Of a stretch of DNA of 64,000 bases, positions 8,499 through 17,609 are shown piece by piece (positions within the stretch are counted from its first letter, which is position 1; each line of letters opens with the position of its first letter). The notes under the pieces were generated by a model. The model did not search any database. It was not told where the DNA came from and saw nothing but the letters and a program-made list of their open reading frames with translations. Made by a program: the position numbers and the translations under genes. The DNA comes from Fibrobacter sp. (lineage in GTDB: Bacteria > Fibrobacterota > Fibrobacteria > Fibrobacterales > Fibrobacteraceae): positions 33,389 through 97,388 of the forward strand of contig JAKSIC010000010.1 in NCBI GenBank assembly GCA_024399015.1, given 5' to 3'.

Positions 8499-9230
8499 CT
8501 ACAAGATAGTCTTTTTCTTCAATTTTTTGAAAACTCCTATTTTAAATCTGTCAAAACTTTCATTAGAGAAACCATAGGACCCTCCAAAAAGCCACGAATC
8601 CACGGAAAAACTTATGGAAAAGGCTGCGCCAAAACCGGGAAAACGGTACGCAGAAGTCAACTCCACGCTTTTTATTATCACATTCGCCCCAACAGCAAAG
8701 AAGCACCCATCCCACTCCCCATAAAATTTGAACTGTTCTCCCACATTTAAGGCTCCTCCCAGTAAGAACTCCGAATTTCTCACATCATCAAACCATCCGG
8801 ACAACATTCCGCCCAAATACAGTTGTCTCCAAGTGAGGGATACGCCTAATTTATACCGATGGCGGATCCAAAGTTCCCCTGCCGGAATCCACTCCATGGA
8901 AAAGCCATAACCAGCCCCCAACGAAAACTGCGGAAAGGAATACCCCAGATTAACTTCCGAATAAGATTGCCTGTAAATGGAATCCAACAGGCGATACTCC
9001 TCCAAGAAACCAACCCGGAGCTTCTCTCGACCAAATTCTCCCCCAGCTCCAAAATCCATTTTCGGAACATCGCCCATGGATTCAAACCAAAACCCGAAAG
9101 ACGGAATCAGTTCTCGAGTTGGGGTTATGTCATACCTTGGAACCCCCGTCAAGAAAAGGGTGTTCTCAACAGCCAACGAGAATCCACAGGAAAACAAAAC
9201 CAGGAGAACCCATTTTTTCAAATAAATCAT
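8499..9230 (-). CDS. Putative outer-membrane barrel-like protein, unknown function
   Basis: The 243-residue protein starts with a signal peptide (KKWVLLVLFSCGFSLAVE, cleavage near residue 21). The rest alternates polar and aromatic/aliphatic residues with many glycines, for example SFPQFSLGAGYGFSMEW and LYLGGMLSGWF, as expected for transmembrane beta strands. The C-terminus (FKIGVFKKLKKKTIL) lacks the usual terminal aromatic, so the barrel call is tentative. It sits eight bases downstream of the lamin-tail protein and seven bases upstream of the PAS protein, within one packed minus-strand run. I do not recognise the family. Confidence 0.55.
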   Translation of the reverse strand: MIYLKKWVLLVLFSCGFSLAVENTLFLTGVPRYDITPTRELIPSFGFWFESMGDVPKMDFGAGGEFGREKLRVGFLEEYRLLDSIYRQSYSEVNLGYSFPQFSLGAGYGFSMEWIPAGELWIRHRYKLGVSLTWRQLYLGGMLSGWFDDVRNSEFLLGGALNVGEQFKFYGEWDGCFFAVGANVIIKSVELTSAYRFPGFGAAFSISFSVDSWLFGGSYGFSNESFDRFKIGVFKKLKKKTIL

Positions 9231-9238
9231 GGCCTCCC

Positions 9239-10723
9239 CTACGGTCGCAAAATAAAGCCTACCAGATTTTCAAACTTGCCCGACCTTAGGGATACAAACG
9301 CAACCCCTGTTCTAGGCAAATCATTCAACGGGACATTCCACCAGGCATTGGACCTAGCCGGGGCAACCTGAGTCCATTGGACGCGTCCCGCGGAATCCAG
9401 CAGTTTTAACTCTACAGGATTCTCGCTTTCCACATACACCCTCAAGGATCCATTCCGGCGAACCATCCTGGACGATAGTTTGTACATAAAAGGTATTTCG
9501 TTTTGACGTGCCGATAAGCTCTGCGCAGACCGCTGGAACCCCGGAGTATATTCCGCCTTCCCAGTAATGGGGCTAAACCCCAAGGGACAGGAAACAGTAG
9601 ACTTGTCCCAAGAAACAGAATCAAGAACAACATCTCCATAACAAAGGTCGAGTTTTCCCGAAGAGTTGTTCAGATAACCCAGCGAAAGCTGTACCAGCCG
9701 AGCATCCCTATACCCAAGAATTTCCCGAAGACCAGCCGTGTCTTTTGTAAAAATGATCGATTGGAAGGGAGCGATGGAGTCTGCAGCAGATTTTTCCCAC
9801 AAGCCTCCCCTGTCGCAAAAACGAAATTTTTTGAGCGACAAGGAGCGTCCCGTCCGATTGAAGACCTCCACCCATTCGGGTTCCGGTTCCTGGGGACAAT
9901 GGTGAACCTCGGAAATGACAATTGGCGACGAGCCCGGCAAAACCAGCAAGGTGTCCAGAGAATCATTGTAAGAAGATTCATCCCTCGGAAGAAACGCTGT
10001 CACCTGCAAAGCCTTGCCACTCACTCCGTCGATTTCCAAGGAGGGACCAATCCGAGAAGAATCCTTCCAGGCCTTTCCGCGGAACAAGTCCTCCACCCTA
10101 TAATGAATCCGGGACGAGTCACAACCCGACATGGAAAAACGCAAATTCCATTCAACCACTTCAGTTACATTCAACGCCCCCTCGTTTAACAAGGTCGCCG
10201 TAAGAGGCTCCAGCCCGCAGTCATTCACCCCAAATTCGTACAGAGGATTCGCTTCCCCTAAAGTGGGTTCCGTAACTTCCCAGCGGTCCGTTTCCTTTAC
10301 CCGCTGAAATGACGCCCCGGCCTTGGGGCTAGGCACCGAAACTGAGTCATGACAAATTAACGCCCCGTCCCGACGCCCCACCCAGGTCCGCCAATAGGTT
10401 TCCCTGGAATTCGGAAGATTCACCGCCCCCAAAAGACCGCAGTCCACCCCATCTACCTGCGGGCAAAGAACCGAATCGTGGACCAGGACAAACCTTCTCC
10501 CCTCCGGAAAGGGGAATCTCAGGGCAGCCTTTTCCTCAAACTGCACGAACAAGGAATCAAAAGCAGCGCTGCCAAAACCGCTTTTCGCGCCTCCCGAACC
10601 TCCAACAGCCTCGTCGGGCAACCGGATTTCAACAAATTCACCTTGGGAATCGCTTACGTCCACCGGGTCCGCAAGCACTTCAACCAGCATGGGGCAAGCC
10701 AACGCCGCAATAATTTCAAGCAA
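9239..10723 (-). CDS. Secreted lamin-tail-domain protein with C-terminal sorting-like tail
   Basis: The protein has an N-terminal lamin-tail-like segment (MLVEVLADPVDV, then EFVEIRLPDEA) and a clear second lamin tail domain near residues 280-400 (IVISEVHHCPQEPEPEWVEV, then NRTGRSLSLKKF). The last 70 residues (VELKLLDSAGRVQW, then LPRTGVAFVSLRSGK) resemble a type IX secretion C-terminal sorting domain. A TTG start at 10723 is preferred because AGGGAGG lies five bases upstream; the frame also opens at an ATG at 10744. The signal peptide (LLEIIAALACPM) is short. Lamin tail domains occur in secreted bacterial proteins with unclear roles. It is followed closely by the barrel-like gene. Confidence 0.65.
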   Translation of the reverse strand: MLEIIAALACPMLVEVLADPVDVSDSQGEFVEIRLPDEAVGGSGGAKSGFGSAAFDSLFVQFEEKAALRFPFPEGRRFVLVHDSVLCPQVDGVDCGLLGAVNLPNSRETYWRTWVGRRDGALICHDSVSVPSPKAGASFQRVKETDRWEVTEPTLGEANPLYEFGVNDCGLEPLTATLLNEGALNVTEVVEWNLRFSMSGCDSSRIHYRVEDLFRGKAWKDSSRIGPSLEIDGVSGKALQVTAFLPRDESSYNDSLDTLLVLPGSSPIVISEVHHCPQEPEPEWVEVFNRTGRSLSLKKFRFCDRGGLWEKSAADSIAPFQSIIFTKDTAGLREILGYRDARLVQLSLGYLNNSSGKLDLCYGDVVLDSVSWDKSTVSCPLGFSPITGKAEYTPGFQRSAQSLSARQNEIPFMYKLSSRMVRRNGSLRVYVESENPVELKLLDSAGRVQWTQVAPARSNAWWNVPLNDLPRTGVAFVSLRSGKFENLVGFILRP

Positions 10724-10816
10724 AACACCCTCCCTAGGGTGCATCCACTCTTAGCCAGTCGCGCCGGCGCTATGTTCTCGAGTAGAAAAGCCTCTAACGA
10801 CTCTTCGCTAGCAGGG

Positions 10817-10871
10817 CTAGTCGATGGAATGGTCAGACCACAAGCTCCAAAGCCTAGTCGATGGAGTGGTC
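10817..10871. repeat. Imperfect direct repeat of the M23 gene 3' end
   Basis: CTAGTCGATGGAATGGTC (10817-10834) and CTAGTCGATGGAGTGGTC (10854-10871) differ at one base. The second copy is the last six codons of the M23 peptidase gene, and the first would also read DHSID-stop on the minus strand. The upstream flank of the first copy forms a small hairpin, CTAGC-AGG-GCTAG. Confidence 0.7.
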
Positions 10872-11774
10872 GTTAGGAAGCATATAAGCAAGCGGGTTCA
10901 CAGGGTTGTTTCCCATCCAGACCTCGTAATGAAGGTGCGGACCGACGGAAAGACCGGTGTTTCCCATATAGCCAATAATCTGGTAACGGGTAACGAATTC
11001 GCCGGGATGAACCACAAACATCTGCATGTGGCCATAGCGGGTCTTGAGACCGTTACCATGATTCAAAGTAACGAAGTTTCCGAAGGAAGAGCTGAACTGA
11101 GCGATTTCAACCACGCCGTCGGCAGGGGCGAAAATCGGGGTCCAGCGTTCGTTGGAAATATCTACGCCCTGGTGCATCTTACCCACCTGACCGGTAATCG
11201 GGTGAATGCGGGGGCCAAAAGAAGAAGCATATCGGCCCTGGGTCGGGGCGATGGACGGAATGAAGCGCCACATGGAGAGCTTCTGTTCCATATACTTGTT
11301 CAAGTTTCTGAAGGAAGCGTCGTTGTTGGCAATCATGCTGCTAAGTCTGGTTGCAGTTTCGCCAAGGACGGACATACGTTCAAAAACCGGAGAGGACTTG
11401 CGGAGCAACAGGGAGTCGGGGCTGATGTTGCCGCCGGTACCCAGACAGCGGGAGGCTTCGTCCTGAGTGGGCAGTCCAAAACGTGCATAAAGGCGATTTT
11501 CATCCCTGAGGAAGTCCGAGGAGGTATTCTTCAGGTAATCCATGGTTTCCTGGATCTGGGACATTTCCCTATCCAATTCCAGTCGGTTATTGATCTGGTG
11601 GTTCAGGATTCCATCATATATAGTAGTGGAAGCCACCTGGATAACAAACAGGATCACGCCGAAAACCATGAACACACGAAGAATGGGCCAAGCCTTGAAC
11701 AAGAACGCCGGCACGTGCAGCGTCATAGACTTAGTCGAATTCTGGAAGTGTATTGTGGTTTTCACGAATTCCAT
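10854..11774 (-). CDS. M23 family metallopeptidase, membrane anchored
   Basis: The 306-residue protein has a short cytoplasmic N-terminus, one membrane helix (about residues 27-49), a helical region rich in charged residues (60-150) that is probably coiled coil, and a C-terminal LytM/M23 domain (about 180-295). Zinc ligands are visible in MHQGVDIS (His and Asp) and GPHLHYEV (HxH). Such proteins either cut peptidoglycan cross-links or, as divisome or elongasome cofactors, activate other hydrolases; with all ligands present this copy is probably active. It lies downstream of the Nif3-like gene, from which it is separated by a terminator, and no strong Shine-Dalgarno site precedes its ATG. Confidence 0.88.
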   Translation of the reverse strand: MEFVKTTIHFQNSTKSMTLHVPAFLFKAWPILRVFMVFGVILFVIQVASTTIYDGILNHQINNRLELDREMSQIQETMDYLKNTSSDFLRDENRLYARFGLPTQDEASRCLGTGGNISPDSLLLRKSSPVFERMSVLGETATRLSSMIANNDASFRNLNKYMEQKLSMWRFIPSIAPTQGRYASSFGPRIHPITGQVGKMHQGVDISNERWTPIFAPADGVVEIAQFSSSFGNFVTLNHGNGLKTRYGHMQMFVVHPGEFVTRYQIIGYMGNTGLSVGPHLHYEVWMGNNPVNPLAYMLPNDHSID

Positions 11775-11790
11775 GGGGCTCTAAAGATAT

Positions 11791-11832
11791 AAAAAGGCCC
11801 CCGAAAAGTCAAACCGACCTCTTCCGGGGGCG
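11791..11832 (-). terminator. Intrinsic terminator of the Nif3-like gene
   Basis: On the minus strand GCCCCCGGAA (11822-11831) pairs with TTTTCGGGGGC (11797-11807), followed by a CCTTTTTA run. It lies between the Nif3-like gene and the M23 gene. Confidence 0.8.
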
Positions 11833-11938
11833 TAAAAACCGCAATTTAGTAAACAGATTTTTACAAACTAGACGAATTTTGCGACTCTTACCTTAGATAG
11901 GATGGCACCTACGGTGCTCCCCATAGCGGCTCAGCCAT

Positions 11939-11958
11939 AAAATATGCAAGCATATTTT
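11939..11958. promoter_or_regulatory. Nine-base palindrome with two-base centre, possible operator
   Basis: AAAATATGC-AA-GCATATTTT is a perfect inverted repeat with a two-base spacer, too tight for an RNA hairpin and more like a protein-binding site. It lies just after the Nif3-like stop codon. A second small inverted repeat, GCACC-TAC-GGTGC, is nearby at about 11905-11917. Function unknown. Confidence 0.35.
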
Positions 11959-11970
11959 GCGGCGTTCGCC

Positions 11971-12732
11971 TTAAATAGGATTATCCACGTCAATGAATTT
12001 GGCGGGGATGCGCAGTTCTTCATTGATTTTCTGGGCCAAGGCACGTACACCGAAGACCTCGGAACGATGATGACCGGCAGAAATCAAATTGAAGCCAGCC
12101 TCTTCCACCAGGATAGGAACGGATTCCTTGATTTCACCAGTAACGAAAGCATCACAGCCCAGATTCATAGCTTCTTCAATGCCGCTAGCCCCGGATCCAC
12201 TACAGATCGCCACCTTCTTAATAGAATCGCTTCCAAAGAGGAACTGGTTCTGGACGCCCATGGGGAACGCAATGTTTGCACTTTCCAGGAATTCAACCTG
12301 GGTAGCCGGAGATTCCCACTCGCCGATAATACCAACGGAAGCATCGCCTTCCTGCATAAAACCTTGGATATTGCTCAAGCCCATAGCCTTGGCGATAAGG
12401 GCGTTGTTGCCGATGCCGCGGTGACCATCCAAAGGCAGATGATAGCCATACAGGGAAATACCCAGTTTCATAAGGCGGCGCATACGTTCACCGAACTTCC
12501 CCGTAAGAACACGGTCCTCATTCTTCCAGAAGCCATTGGGATGGTGGACAATAATACAGTCTGCACCTTCTTCCACAGCCGCTTCAATCAGACGGTCACG
12601 GAAGCTGACGCCGGTAATCACCTTGGTCACTTCGTCAGAAGCCTCGACACAGAGGCCATTATTGCAATAATCATGGAACAACTGCGGAGAAAGCAGTTCA
12701 TTCAACCAAGCAGAAAATTCATTAAGTTTCAT
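11971..12732 (-). CDS. Nif3-like dinuclear metal centre protein (YbgI family)
   Basis: The 253-residue protein belongs to the Nif3/YbgI family of hexameric proteins that bind two metal ions. Metal-site features are visible: IIVHHPNGFW near residues 62-71, the central GYHLPLDGHRGIGN, and the C-terminal SAGHHRSEVFGVRAL. The family has been linked to GTP cyclohydrolase I-like activity and tRNA or DNA metabolism, but the physiological role is not settled. The ATG at 12732 is preferred over a TTG three codons upstream because LNEFSAWLNELL is the family N-terminus. The gene is transcribed divergently from metK and followed by its own terminator. Confidence 0.88.
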   Translation of the reverse strand: MKLNEFSAWLNELLSPQLFHDYCNNGLCVEASDEVTKVITGVSFRDRLIEAAVEEGADCIIVHHPNGFWKNEDRVLTGKFGERMRRLMKLGISLYGYHLPLDGHRGIGNNALIAKAMGLSNIQGFMQEGDASVGIIGEWESPATQVEFLESANIAFPMGVQNQFLFGSDSIKKVAICSGSGASGIEEAMNLGCDAFVTGEIKESVPILVEEAGFNLISAGHHRSEVFGVRALAQKINEELRIPAKFIDVDNPI

Positions 12733-12891
12733 AAAAAACAAAACCTTGTTCGTATTTTAAACATGGATAATATACTGAAATAATTTCGTTTTTGTGGCAA
12801 GCTGCTGATATTTGTGCAAAAAATCACTTTTTCTTTTCTTGACACGTTTCCCAATTTTCTGACATTTTCCGAATAAATAATGATAAACCCG

Positions 12892-12920
12892 TTGTCAGGT
12901 TTTATGCGAATTTGTAAATT
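12892..12920 (+). promoter_or_regulatory. Likely metK promoter
   Basis: TTGTCA (12892-12897), a 17-base spacer and TAAATT (12915-12920) form a good sigma-70 type promoter about 95 bases before metK. No known SAM riboswitch class could be recognised in the leader. Confidence 0.5.
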
Positions 12921-13016
12921 TATGCATAGAAAAACACAAACCGTTTTTTCAGCGCTTGGGCTGGTCAAAAATGCGACCATCTTTTCGGTGCTGTTAACAC
13001 AAAAAGGAGCCAATTA

Positions 13017-14210
13017 ATGGCACATTATCTCTTTACTTCCGAATCCGTCTCCAAGGGTCATCCGGACAAGGTCTGCGACCAGATCTCCGATGCCATCTTG
13101 GACGCCTGCCTTGCTCAGGACCCCTCCAGCCGCGTTGCTTGCGAAACTCTCGTGAACACCGGTCTCGTGGTCATCTCCGGTGAAATCACCACCAAGGCAG
13201 ACATCGACTACCAGTCCATCGCTCGCGAAACCATCAAGGGCATCGGTTACACCGATTCCGAAATCGGCTTCGACTACAAGAGCTGCGCAGTTCTCGTTGC
13301 AGTTGACAAGCAGTCCCCGGACATCGCCCAGGGTGTTGACGCCAAGGCTGCCGACGGTAAGGAAGACGACAAGCAGGGCGCTGGCGACCAGGGCATGATG
13401 TTCGGCTTTGCTTGCGACGACACCAAGGAATTGATGCCGCTCCCCATCAGCCTCGCCCACAAGCTCATGGAAGAAATCCAGAACCTCCGCGAAAAGGGCA
13501 AGATCAAGTGGCTCCGTCCGGACGCAAAGTCCCAGGTTACTGTTGAATATGACGAAAACGACAAGCCGGTCCGCGTGGACACCGTCGTTATCTCTACCCA
13601 GCACGAAGAAAAGGTGAACGGCAAGGAACTGAAGCACAGCCAGATCGAAAAGGAAATCATCGAAAAGCTCATCAAGAAAGTGATTCCGGCAAAGCTCCTA
13701 GACAAGAAGACCCGTTACCTCATCAACCCCACCGGCAAGTTCGTCGTTGGCGGTCCTCATGGCGACTGCGGCCTTACCGGTCGTAAGATCATCGTTGACA
13801 CCTACGGTGGCATGGGCCGTCATGGTGGTGGCGCTTTCAGCGGTAAGGACCCGTCCAAGGTTGACCGTTCCGGCGCATATGCTGCACGTTACGTTGCAAA
13901 GAACATCGTGGCTGCAGGCCTCGCCCGCCGTTGCGAAGTCCAGGTTGCTTACGCCATCGGTTACTCCAAGCCGGTTTCTGTTCTCGTGAACACCTTCGGC
14001 ACCGGCAAAATCGGTGACCGCGAAATCGAAGCCCTCGTAGCAAAGTTCTTCGACCTCTCTCCGGCAGGCCTCAACAAGATGCTTGACCTGAAGAAGCCGG
14101 GTTACCAGGCTACCGCCGCTCTCGGCCACTTCGGTCGCGAAGGCAAGCGCTTCACTTGGGAAAAGACCGACAAGGCTGCCGCACTTAAGAAAGCTGCCGG
14201 CATCAAGTAA
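13017..14210 (+). CDS. metK: S-adenosylmethionine synthase
   Basis: MetK makes S-adenosylmethionine from methionine and ATP. The 397-residue protein shows the family motifs in order: [20 protein letters not shown] (residues 8-27), [10 protein letters not shown] (near 121-130), and [20 protein letters not shown] (near 264-283), the glycine-rich phosphate loop. Length is standard. The start is preceded by AAAAAGGAGCC at good spacing. It is monocistronic, with a promoter upstream and a strong terminator after the stop. The codon choice is strongly biased to C-ending codons, as expected for a highly expressed gene. Confidence 0.98.
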   Translation: MAHYLFTSESVSKGHPDKVCDQISDAILDACLAQDPSSRVACETLVNTGLVVISGEITTKADIDYQSIARETIKGIGYTDSEIGFDYKSCAVLVAVDKQSPDIAQGVDAKAADGKEDDKQGAGDQGMMFGFACDDTKELMPLPISLAHKLMEEIQNLREKGKIKWLRPDAKSQVTVEYDENDKPVRVDTVVISTQHEEKVNGKELKHSQIEKEIIEKLIKKVIPAKLLDKKTRYLINPTGKFVVGGPHGDCGLTGRKIIVDTYGGMGRHGGGAFSGKDPSKVDRSGAYAARYVAKNIVAAGLARRCEVQVAYAIGYSKPVSVLVNTFGTGKIGDREIEALVAKFFDLSPAGLNKMLDLKKPGYQATAALGHFGREGKRFTWEKTDKAAALKKAAGIK

Positions 14211-14264
14211 TCGCTTTTCCAAGCAAATGCCGCGGAGTTTTTACCCCGCGCAAAGGCATTAAAA

Positions 14265-14296
14265 AATCCTCGGTTTAACGCCGAGGATTTTTCTTT
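14265..14296. terminator. Bidirectional terminator between metK and pectate lyase
   Basis: AATCCTCGG-TTTAACG-CCGAGGATT with T runs on both strands. A further imperfect inverted repeat, AATGCC to GGCATT with CGCGG/CCGCG inside (about 14226-14260), precedes it. It serves metK on the plus strand and the convergent pectate lyase gene on the minus strand. Confidence 0.9.
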
Positions 14297-14333
14297 TTAC
14301 GTTCAAAGATTTCCGAGAAACAATTGCGGAACT

Positions 14334-16082
14334 TTACTTGTGCACAGAAATCAAGTTGCTGTAGCTAAAGCCTCGGGCACGAACTTGAATCATGTAGACG
14401 CCAGTGGGCAAAGCTTCCAGACTTACCACAGACTGGCCACGAGACTTGAGAACCGCACGACCATCAAGGTTCATAATTCGCATTTCGATGGAAGAGGCGG
14501 ATGCACCAAAGCCTTCAAAGGAAACGGTTCTGGAGCCAACTACAACCCTAGCACTTACCGGAGCGACCATACCGATTGCTTCCGGTGTTGTATCCTTGAC
14601 CGTCGTATCCGGGTTTTCAACAACAGCTTCCTTCACCAAGGTCAGGTCGAACTGATCCAGATTGGGGCCGTCCTTCCCAGCCGCAGTAGCAAAGACAATG
14701 TTGTTTTCGCCTGCAACAAGTTCAATATTGAATGTTTTAGTCTTCCATGTGGTCCAGGAAGAAGTCTTCTCAAAAGTCTGTTCTGTAGAGAAGGCGCCGG
14801 CGCTAATGGTCAGCGGGCGTGCCTCGGAAGATCCGTTGGTAAAATCCAGATCCATCTGGTATTCGCCAGCCTTTTCTACCGTCACCGGCATAGACAAACT
14901 TCCACCTACGTTAAAATTCACGTATCCCTTTCCGTGGTAGCCGCCATTGCTGCTTTCAAGAACGCCTTCGGTAATCGCGCCATCCTCAGCCTGATAAGCC
15001 TTATCGGGTGCAGGAGGTTCCGGTTCCTGGTAGTTGGCGTCGCATACAGTCGGGTTAGCCAGCGTGGCACCAGCACCAGCCTTCACCGCAGCTTCCACGT
15101 CATTGACGTTCAGCATAAAGCCCGTGTAATCGTATGGCGGAGTAAAGGAAGTTCCGTTGCCCTTCGTATTACCAGAGCAGTTGGTGTACTTATTATCAAT
15201 AGGTTCTGCGACGCCGATAGTTCCAGAAAGCCCCAGGTAAATCGGCTCGCGTTCGTTGATGAAATGGTTACGTTCGGAACGGATGCGGCACTGGTAGCCG
15301 GGAGCCATGCCCAGGACGTCAGTACCTGCAGAAATATTGGCGTCGGCAGTAATCAGGTTATTTACCACATGGATGTTTCCATAACGGCAGCGGGGCTTGC
15401 GCTGGGCTGCGGCCACCCACCAGTTAAAGGCGTAAGTCACATTCAGCTTGCCCACACTTTCCGGTTCATCATCGCTACTGCCGATAAGGTTTGATAGATT
15501 ATGGGTGCTGCGCTTCTTGTAGCCGAACTTGCACCAGGTAAAGGTTACATTGTCTGCGCCCTTCACCACGTCGGCGTTGCCATCCTGGCCATCCCAGAAT
15601 TCGCAATGGTCCACCCAGATGTTGGTAGGATACTTGCCGGAGCTACCTTCAATGACGATGTTATCCCAGGCCTGGTCCGCATTGGAACCCGGACCTTCAA
15701 TAACAATGTTACGGAGAATGATGTTCTTGGCAGAGCCCGCAATACGGACGCAGGCGTTCAGCTTGGTTCCGGCCTTAAGGCCCACGATGGTCTTGTTCTG
15801 GCCATCGATGACAAGGCGACTTCCGGAACGGTTAAGCCAACCATCGCCCAATGTGCCATCGATGTAGATGACCTTAGGGGTCGTTCCCTTTACCAGACTT
15901 TGGAGCTGGCTAAAACTGCGAACGGTATCGGCAGCAACGTTACCACCGCCGGTGACTTCAAAAGCGGTAGCGGTTCGACCGCTACGGGTTGCCCAGCCAA
16001 TGGGCTTACACTGATCAGCCGCAGCAAAGGACATTACTGTAGAAAAAGCCACTGCCGCGGAAAATGAAAAAAGTTTATTCAT
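14334..16082 (-). CDS. Secreted pectate lyase (PL1) with CBM35-like module and sorting-like tail
   Basis: The 582-residue protein has a signal peptide (cleaved near residue 22), a PL1 parallel beta-helix lyase domain (about 25-345) with the marker stretches IWVDHCEFWDGQDG and NVTFTWCKFGYKKRSTHN and the arginine-rich AAAQRKPRCRYGN, then a Pro/Glu linker, a CBM35-like module (about 360-480) starting YQAEDGAITEGV, and a C-terminal segment ending LEALPTGVYMIQVRARG. That tail has the pattern of a type IX secretion sorting domain. The enzyme should cleave polygalacturonate by beta-elimination at the cell surface or outside. AGGGAG precedes the ATG. It is monocistronic with the shared terminator downstream. 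Confidence 0.9.
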   Translation of the reverse strand: MNKLFSFSAAVAFSTVMSFAAADQCKPIGWATRSGRTATAFEVTGGGNVAADTVRSFSQLQSLVKGTTPKVIYIDGTLGDGWLNRSGSRLVIDGQNKTIVGLKAGTKLNACVRIAGSAKNIILRNIVIEGPGSNADQAWDNIVIEGSSGKYPTNIWVDHCEFWDGQDGNADVVKGADNVTFTWCKFGYKKRSTHNLSNLIGSSDDEPESVGKLNVTYAFNWWVAAAQRKPRCRYGNIHVVNNLITADANISAGTDVLGMAPGYQCRIRSERNHFINEREPIYLGLSGTIGVAEPIDNKYTNCSGNTKGNGTSFTPPYDYTGFMLNVNDVEAAVKAGAGATLANPTVCDANYQEPEPPAPDKAYQAEDGAITEGVLESSNGGYHGKGYVNFNVGGSLSMPVTVEKAGEYQMDLDFTNGSSEARPLTISAGAFSTEQTFEKTSSWTTWKTKTFNIELVAGENNIVFATAAGKDGPNLDQFDLTLVKEAVVENPDTTVKDTTPEAIGMVAPVSARVVVGSRTVSFEGFGASASSIEMRIMNLDGRAVLKSRGQSVVSLEALPTGVYMIQVRARGFSYSNLISVHK

Positions 16083-16124
16083 ACAAGCACTCCCTACAAC
16101 AACAAAAAATACTCTTTACAAACT

Positions 16125-16152
16125 AAAAAAGGATACCCCTAAGGCATCCTTC
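16125..16152 (-). terminator. Terminator of the MBOAT gene
   Basis: Minus-strand AAGGATGCC-TTA-GGGGTATCC followed by TTTTTT, located 26 bases after the MBOAT stop codon and before the pectate lyase gene. Confidence 0.75.
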
Positions 16153-16178
16153 CATTGAATATTTATCCAAACCCCTTC

Positions 16179-17597
16179 CTAGAACTGGAAATAAAGGAAT
16201 GGATTGTAGCTCTGGGTAAACAAGGCCAAAATCGCCAACACAAAGATTCCCAGGGAAATTGCCACCCGGTAGGGCTTCAAGGAAATGCACCAGTTGTAGG
16301 AGCGGAAACCCCAGAAAGAGCAAACGGCAGCGAGAACCATGAACAAAATGCAACCCGGCGTAAAGATTTCAGCGGCAAGAACGCTATCAAACACGCTGAC
16401 CTGGGTAAGGCCCAGCATGGTCTTCCACATACGCCAGGCTTCGCCAATATTGTCGGCACGGAACAGCACCCAGCCGAAAAGCACAATCACCTGTGTAATG
16501 ATCAGCTGCACAATCTTCGGGGCAGAAGCATACAGAGCACGACGATTGTTAGCACGTTCCAGAATCATAAAGAAGGCATGGTATAGGCCCCAGCAAACAA
16601 AAGTCCAGTTGGCTCCGTGCCAAACACCGCTGACAAACATCACCATGAACAAGTTGAAGTAAAGTCTGGGCTTGCTGACTCGGTTACCGCCCAAGGCGAT
16701 ATAAAGGTAATCGCGGAACCAGCTGGTCAAGGAGATATGCCAGCGCTTCCAGAAAATAGTGATACTGCGGGAGCGGTACGGGCCCTTGAAGTTTCTCGGG
16801 AAATGGAAGCCAAGCATCAAGCCGAGGCCGATAGCCATGTTGGAGTAAGCCGAGAAATCAAAATAGATCTGGAACATGTAGGCCAGGGCACCCCACCAAC
16901 TGTTCAAAACGCCTGGAGCATCAGCCGCAAAGACGCGATCCGCAATGGAACCCACCTGGTTGGCCAGGAAAATCTTTTCAGCGAAACCGAAGCAGAAGAA
17001 AGTAATACCGCGAACAAAATTCTTGATGGAATGCTTTCTACTTTCAAGTTCCTTAGCCACCGTATTGTAACGGACAATAGGACCGGCCACCAACTGAGGG
17101 AACAGAGCCACATAGCAAGCAAAAGTTGCAAAGTTCTTTACCGGAGGAGCGGTTCCGCGCCAAACATCGATGGCATAGCTCATGGACTGGAAGGTATAGA
17201 AGGAAATACCCACCGGCAAAAGCACGGTCATAATGGTAAAAGGTTCACAACCAAGTTTTACGAGAACCGAGTTGATTGCCCCCATGCCAAACATGTAGTA
17301 CTTGAAAAATCCCAGGGCACCCAGGTTGGTCACCACGGCGAGAGCCAAACCCAAATTGCGCTGACGTTTGCTAGCACCTTCCGCAGAAATCAGCTTGCCA
17401 GCAACGTACACCACCAAGGTGGAGCCGAACATCAAGAAGACAAGCCATGGTTCCAGCCAGCCATAAAAGATATAGCTGAAAACCGTGATAAAGAAATTCA
17501 GGTAGGAATGCCTGGCACCTAACTTGCACAGTACAAAATACCCGACGAGGAACGTGGGTAGAAAATAGAACAAAAAAAGCTGGGAAGAAAAAACCAT
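16179..17597 (-). CDS. MBOAT family O-acyltransferase (AlgI-like)
   Basis: The 472-residue polytopic protein has about ten hydrophobic segments and matches AlgI/DltB-type membrane-bound O-acyltransferases. Typical features are SYIFYGWLEPWLVFLM, LPVGISFYTFQSMSYAIDVWRG, AYMFQIYFDFSAYSNMA, RDYLYIALGGNR and SGVWHGANW, which holds the catalytic histidine near residue 326. The family passes acyl groups, usually acetyl, across the membrane for attachment to exported polysaccharide. Known systems need an SGNH-type partner (AlgJ/AlgX or similar), but none is adjacent: the only close neighbour is a small secreted protein 12 bases upstream. The acceptor glycan is unknown. Confidence 0.9.
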   Translation of the reverse strand: MVFSSQLFLFYFLPTFLVGYFVLCKLGARHSYLNFFITVFSYIFYGWLEPWLVFLMFGSTLVVYVAGKLISAEGASKRQRNLGLALAVVTNLGALGFFKYYMFGMGAINSVLVKLGCEPFTIMTVLLPVGISFYTFQSMSYAIDVWRGTAPPVKNFATFACYVALFPQLVAGPIVRYNTVAKELESRKHSIKNFVRGITFFCFGFAEKIFLANQVGSIADRVFAADAPGVLNSWWGALAYMFQIYFDFSAYSNMAIGLGLMLGFHFPRNFKGPYRSRSITIFWKRWHISLTSWFRDYLYIALGGNRVSKPRLYFNLFMVMFVSGVWHGANWTFVCWGLYHAFFMILERANNRRALYASAPKIVQLIITQVIVLFGWVLFRADNIGEAWRMWKTMLGLTQVSVFDSVLAAEIFTPGCILFMVLAAVCSFWGFRSYNWCISLKPYRVAISLGIFVLAILALFTQSYNPFLYFQF

Positions 17598-17609
17598 AGA
17601 AGGGCGAGA

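Noticed and set aside
12742..13016. SAM riboswitch before metK
   Set aside because: No SAM-I, SAM-II or SAM-III type core could be recognised; only a promoter and a ribosome binding site.
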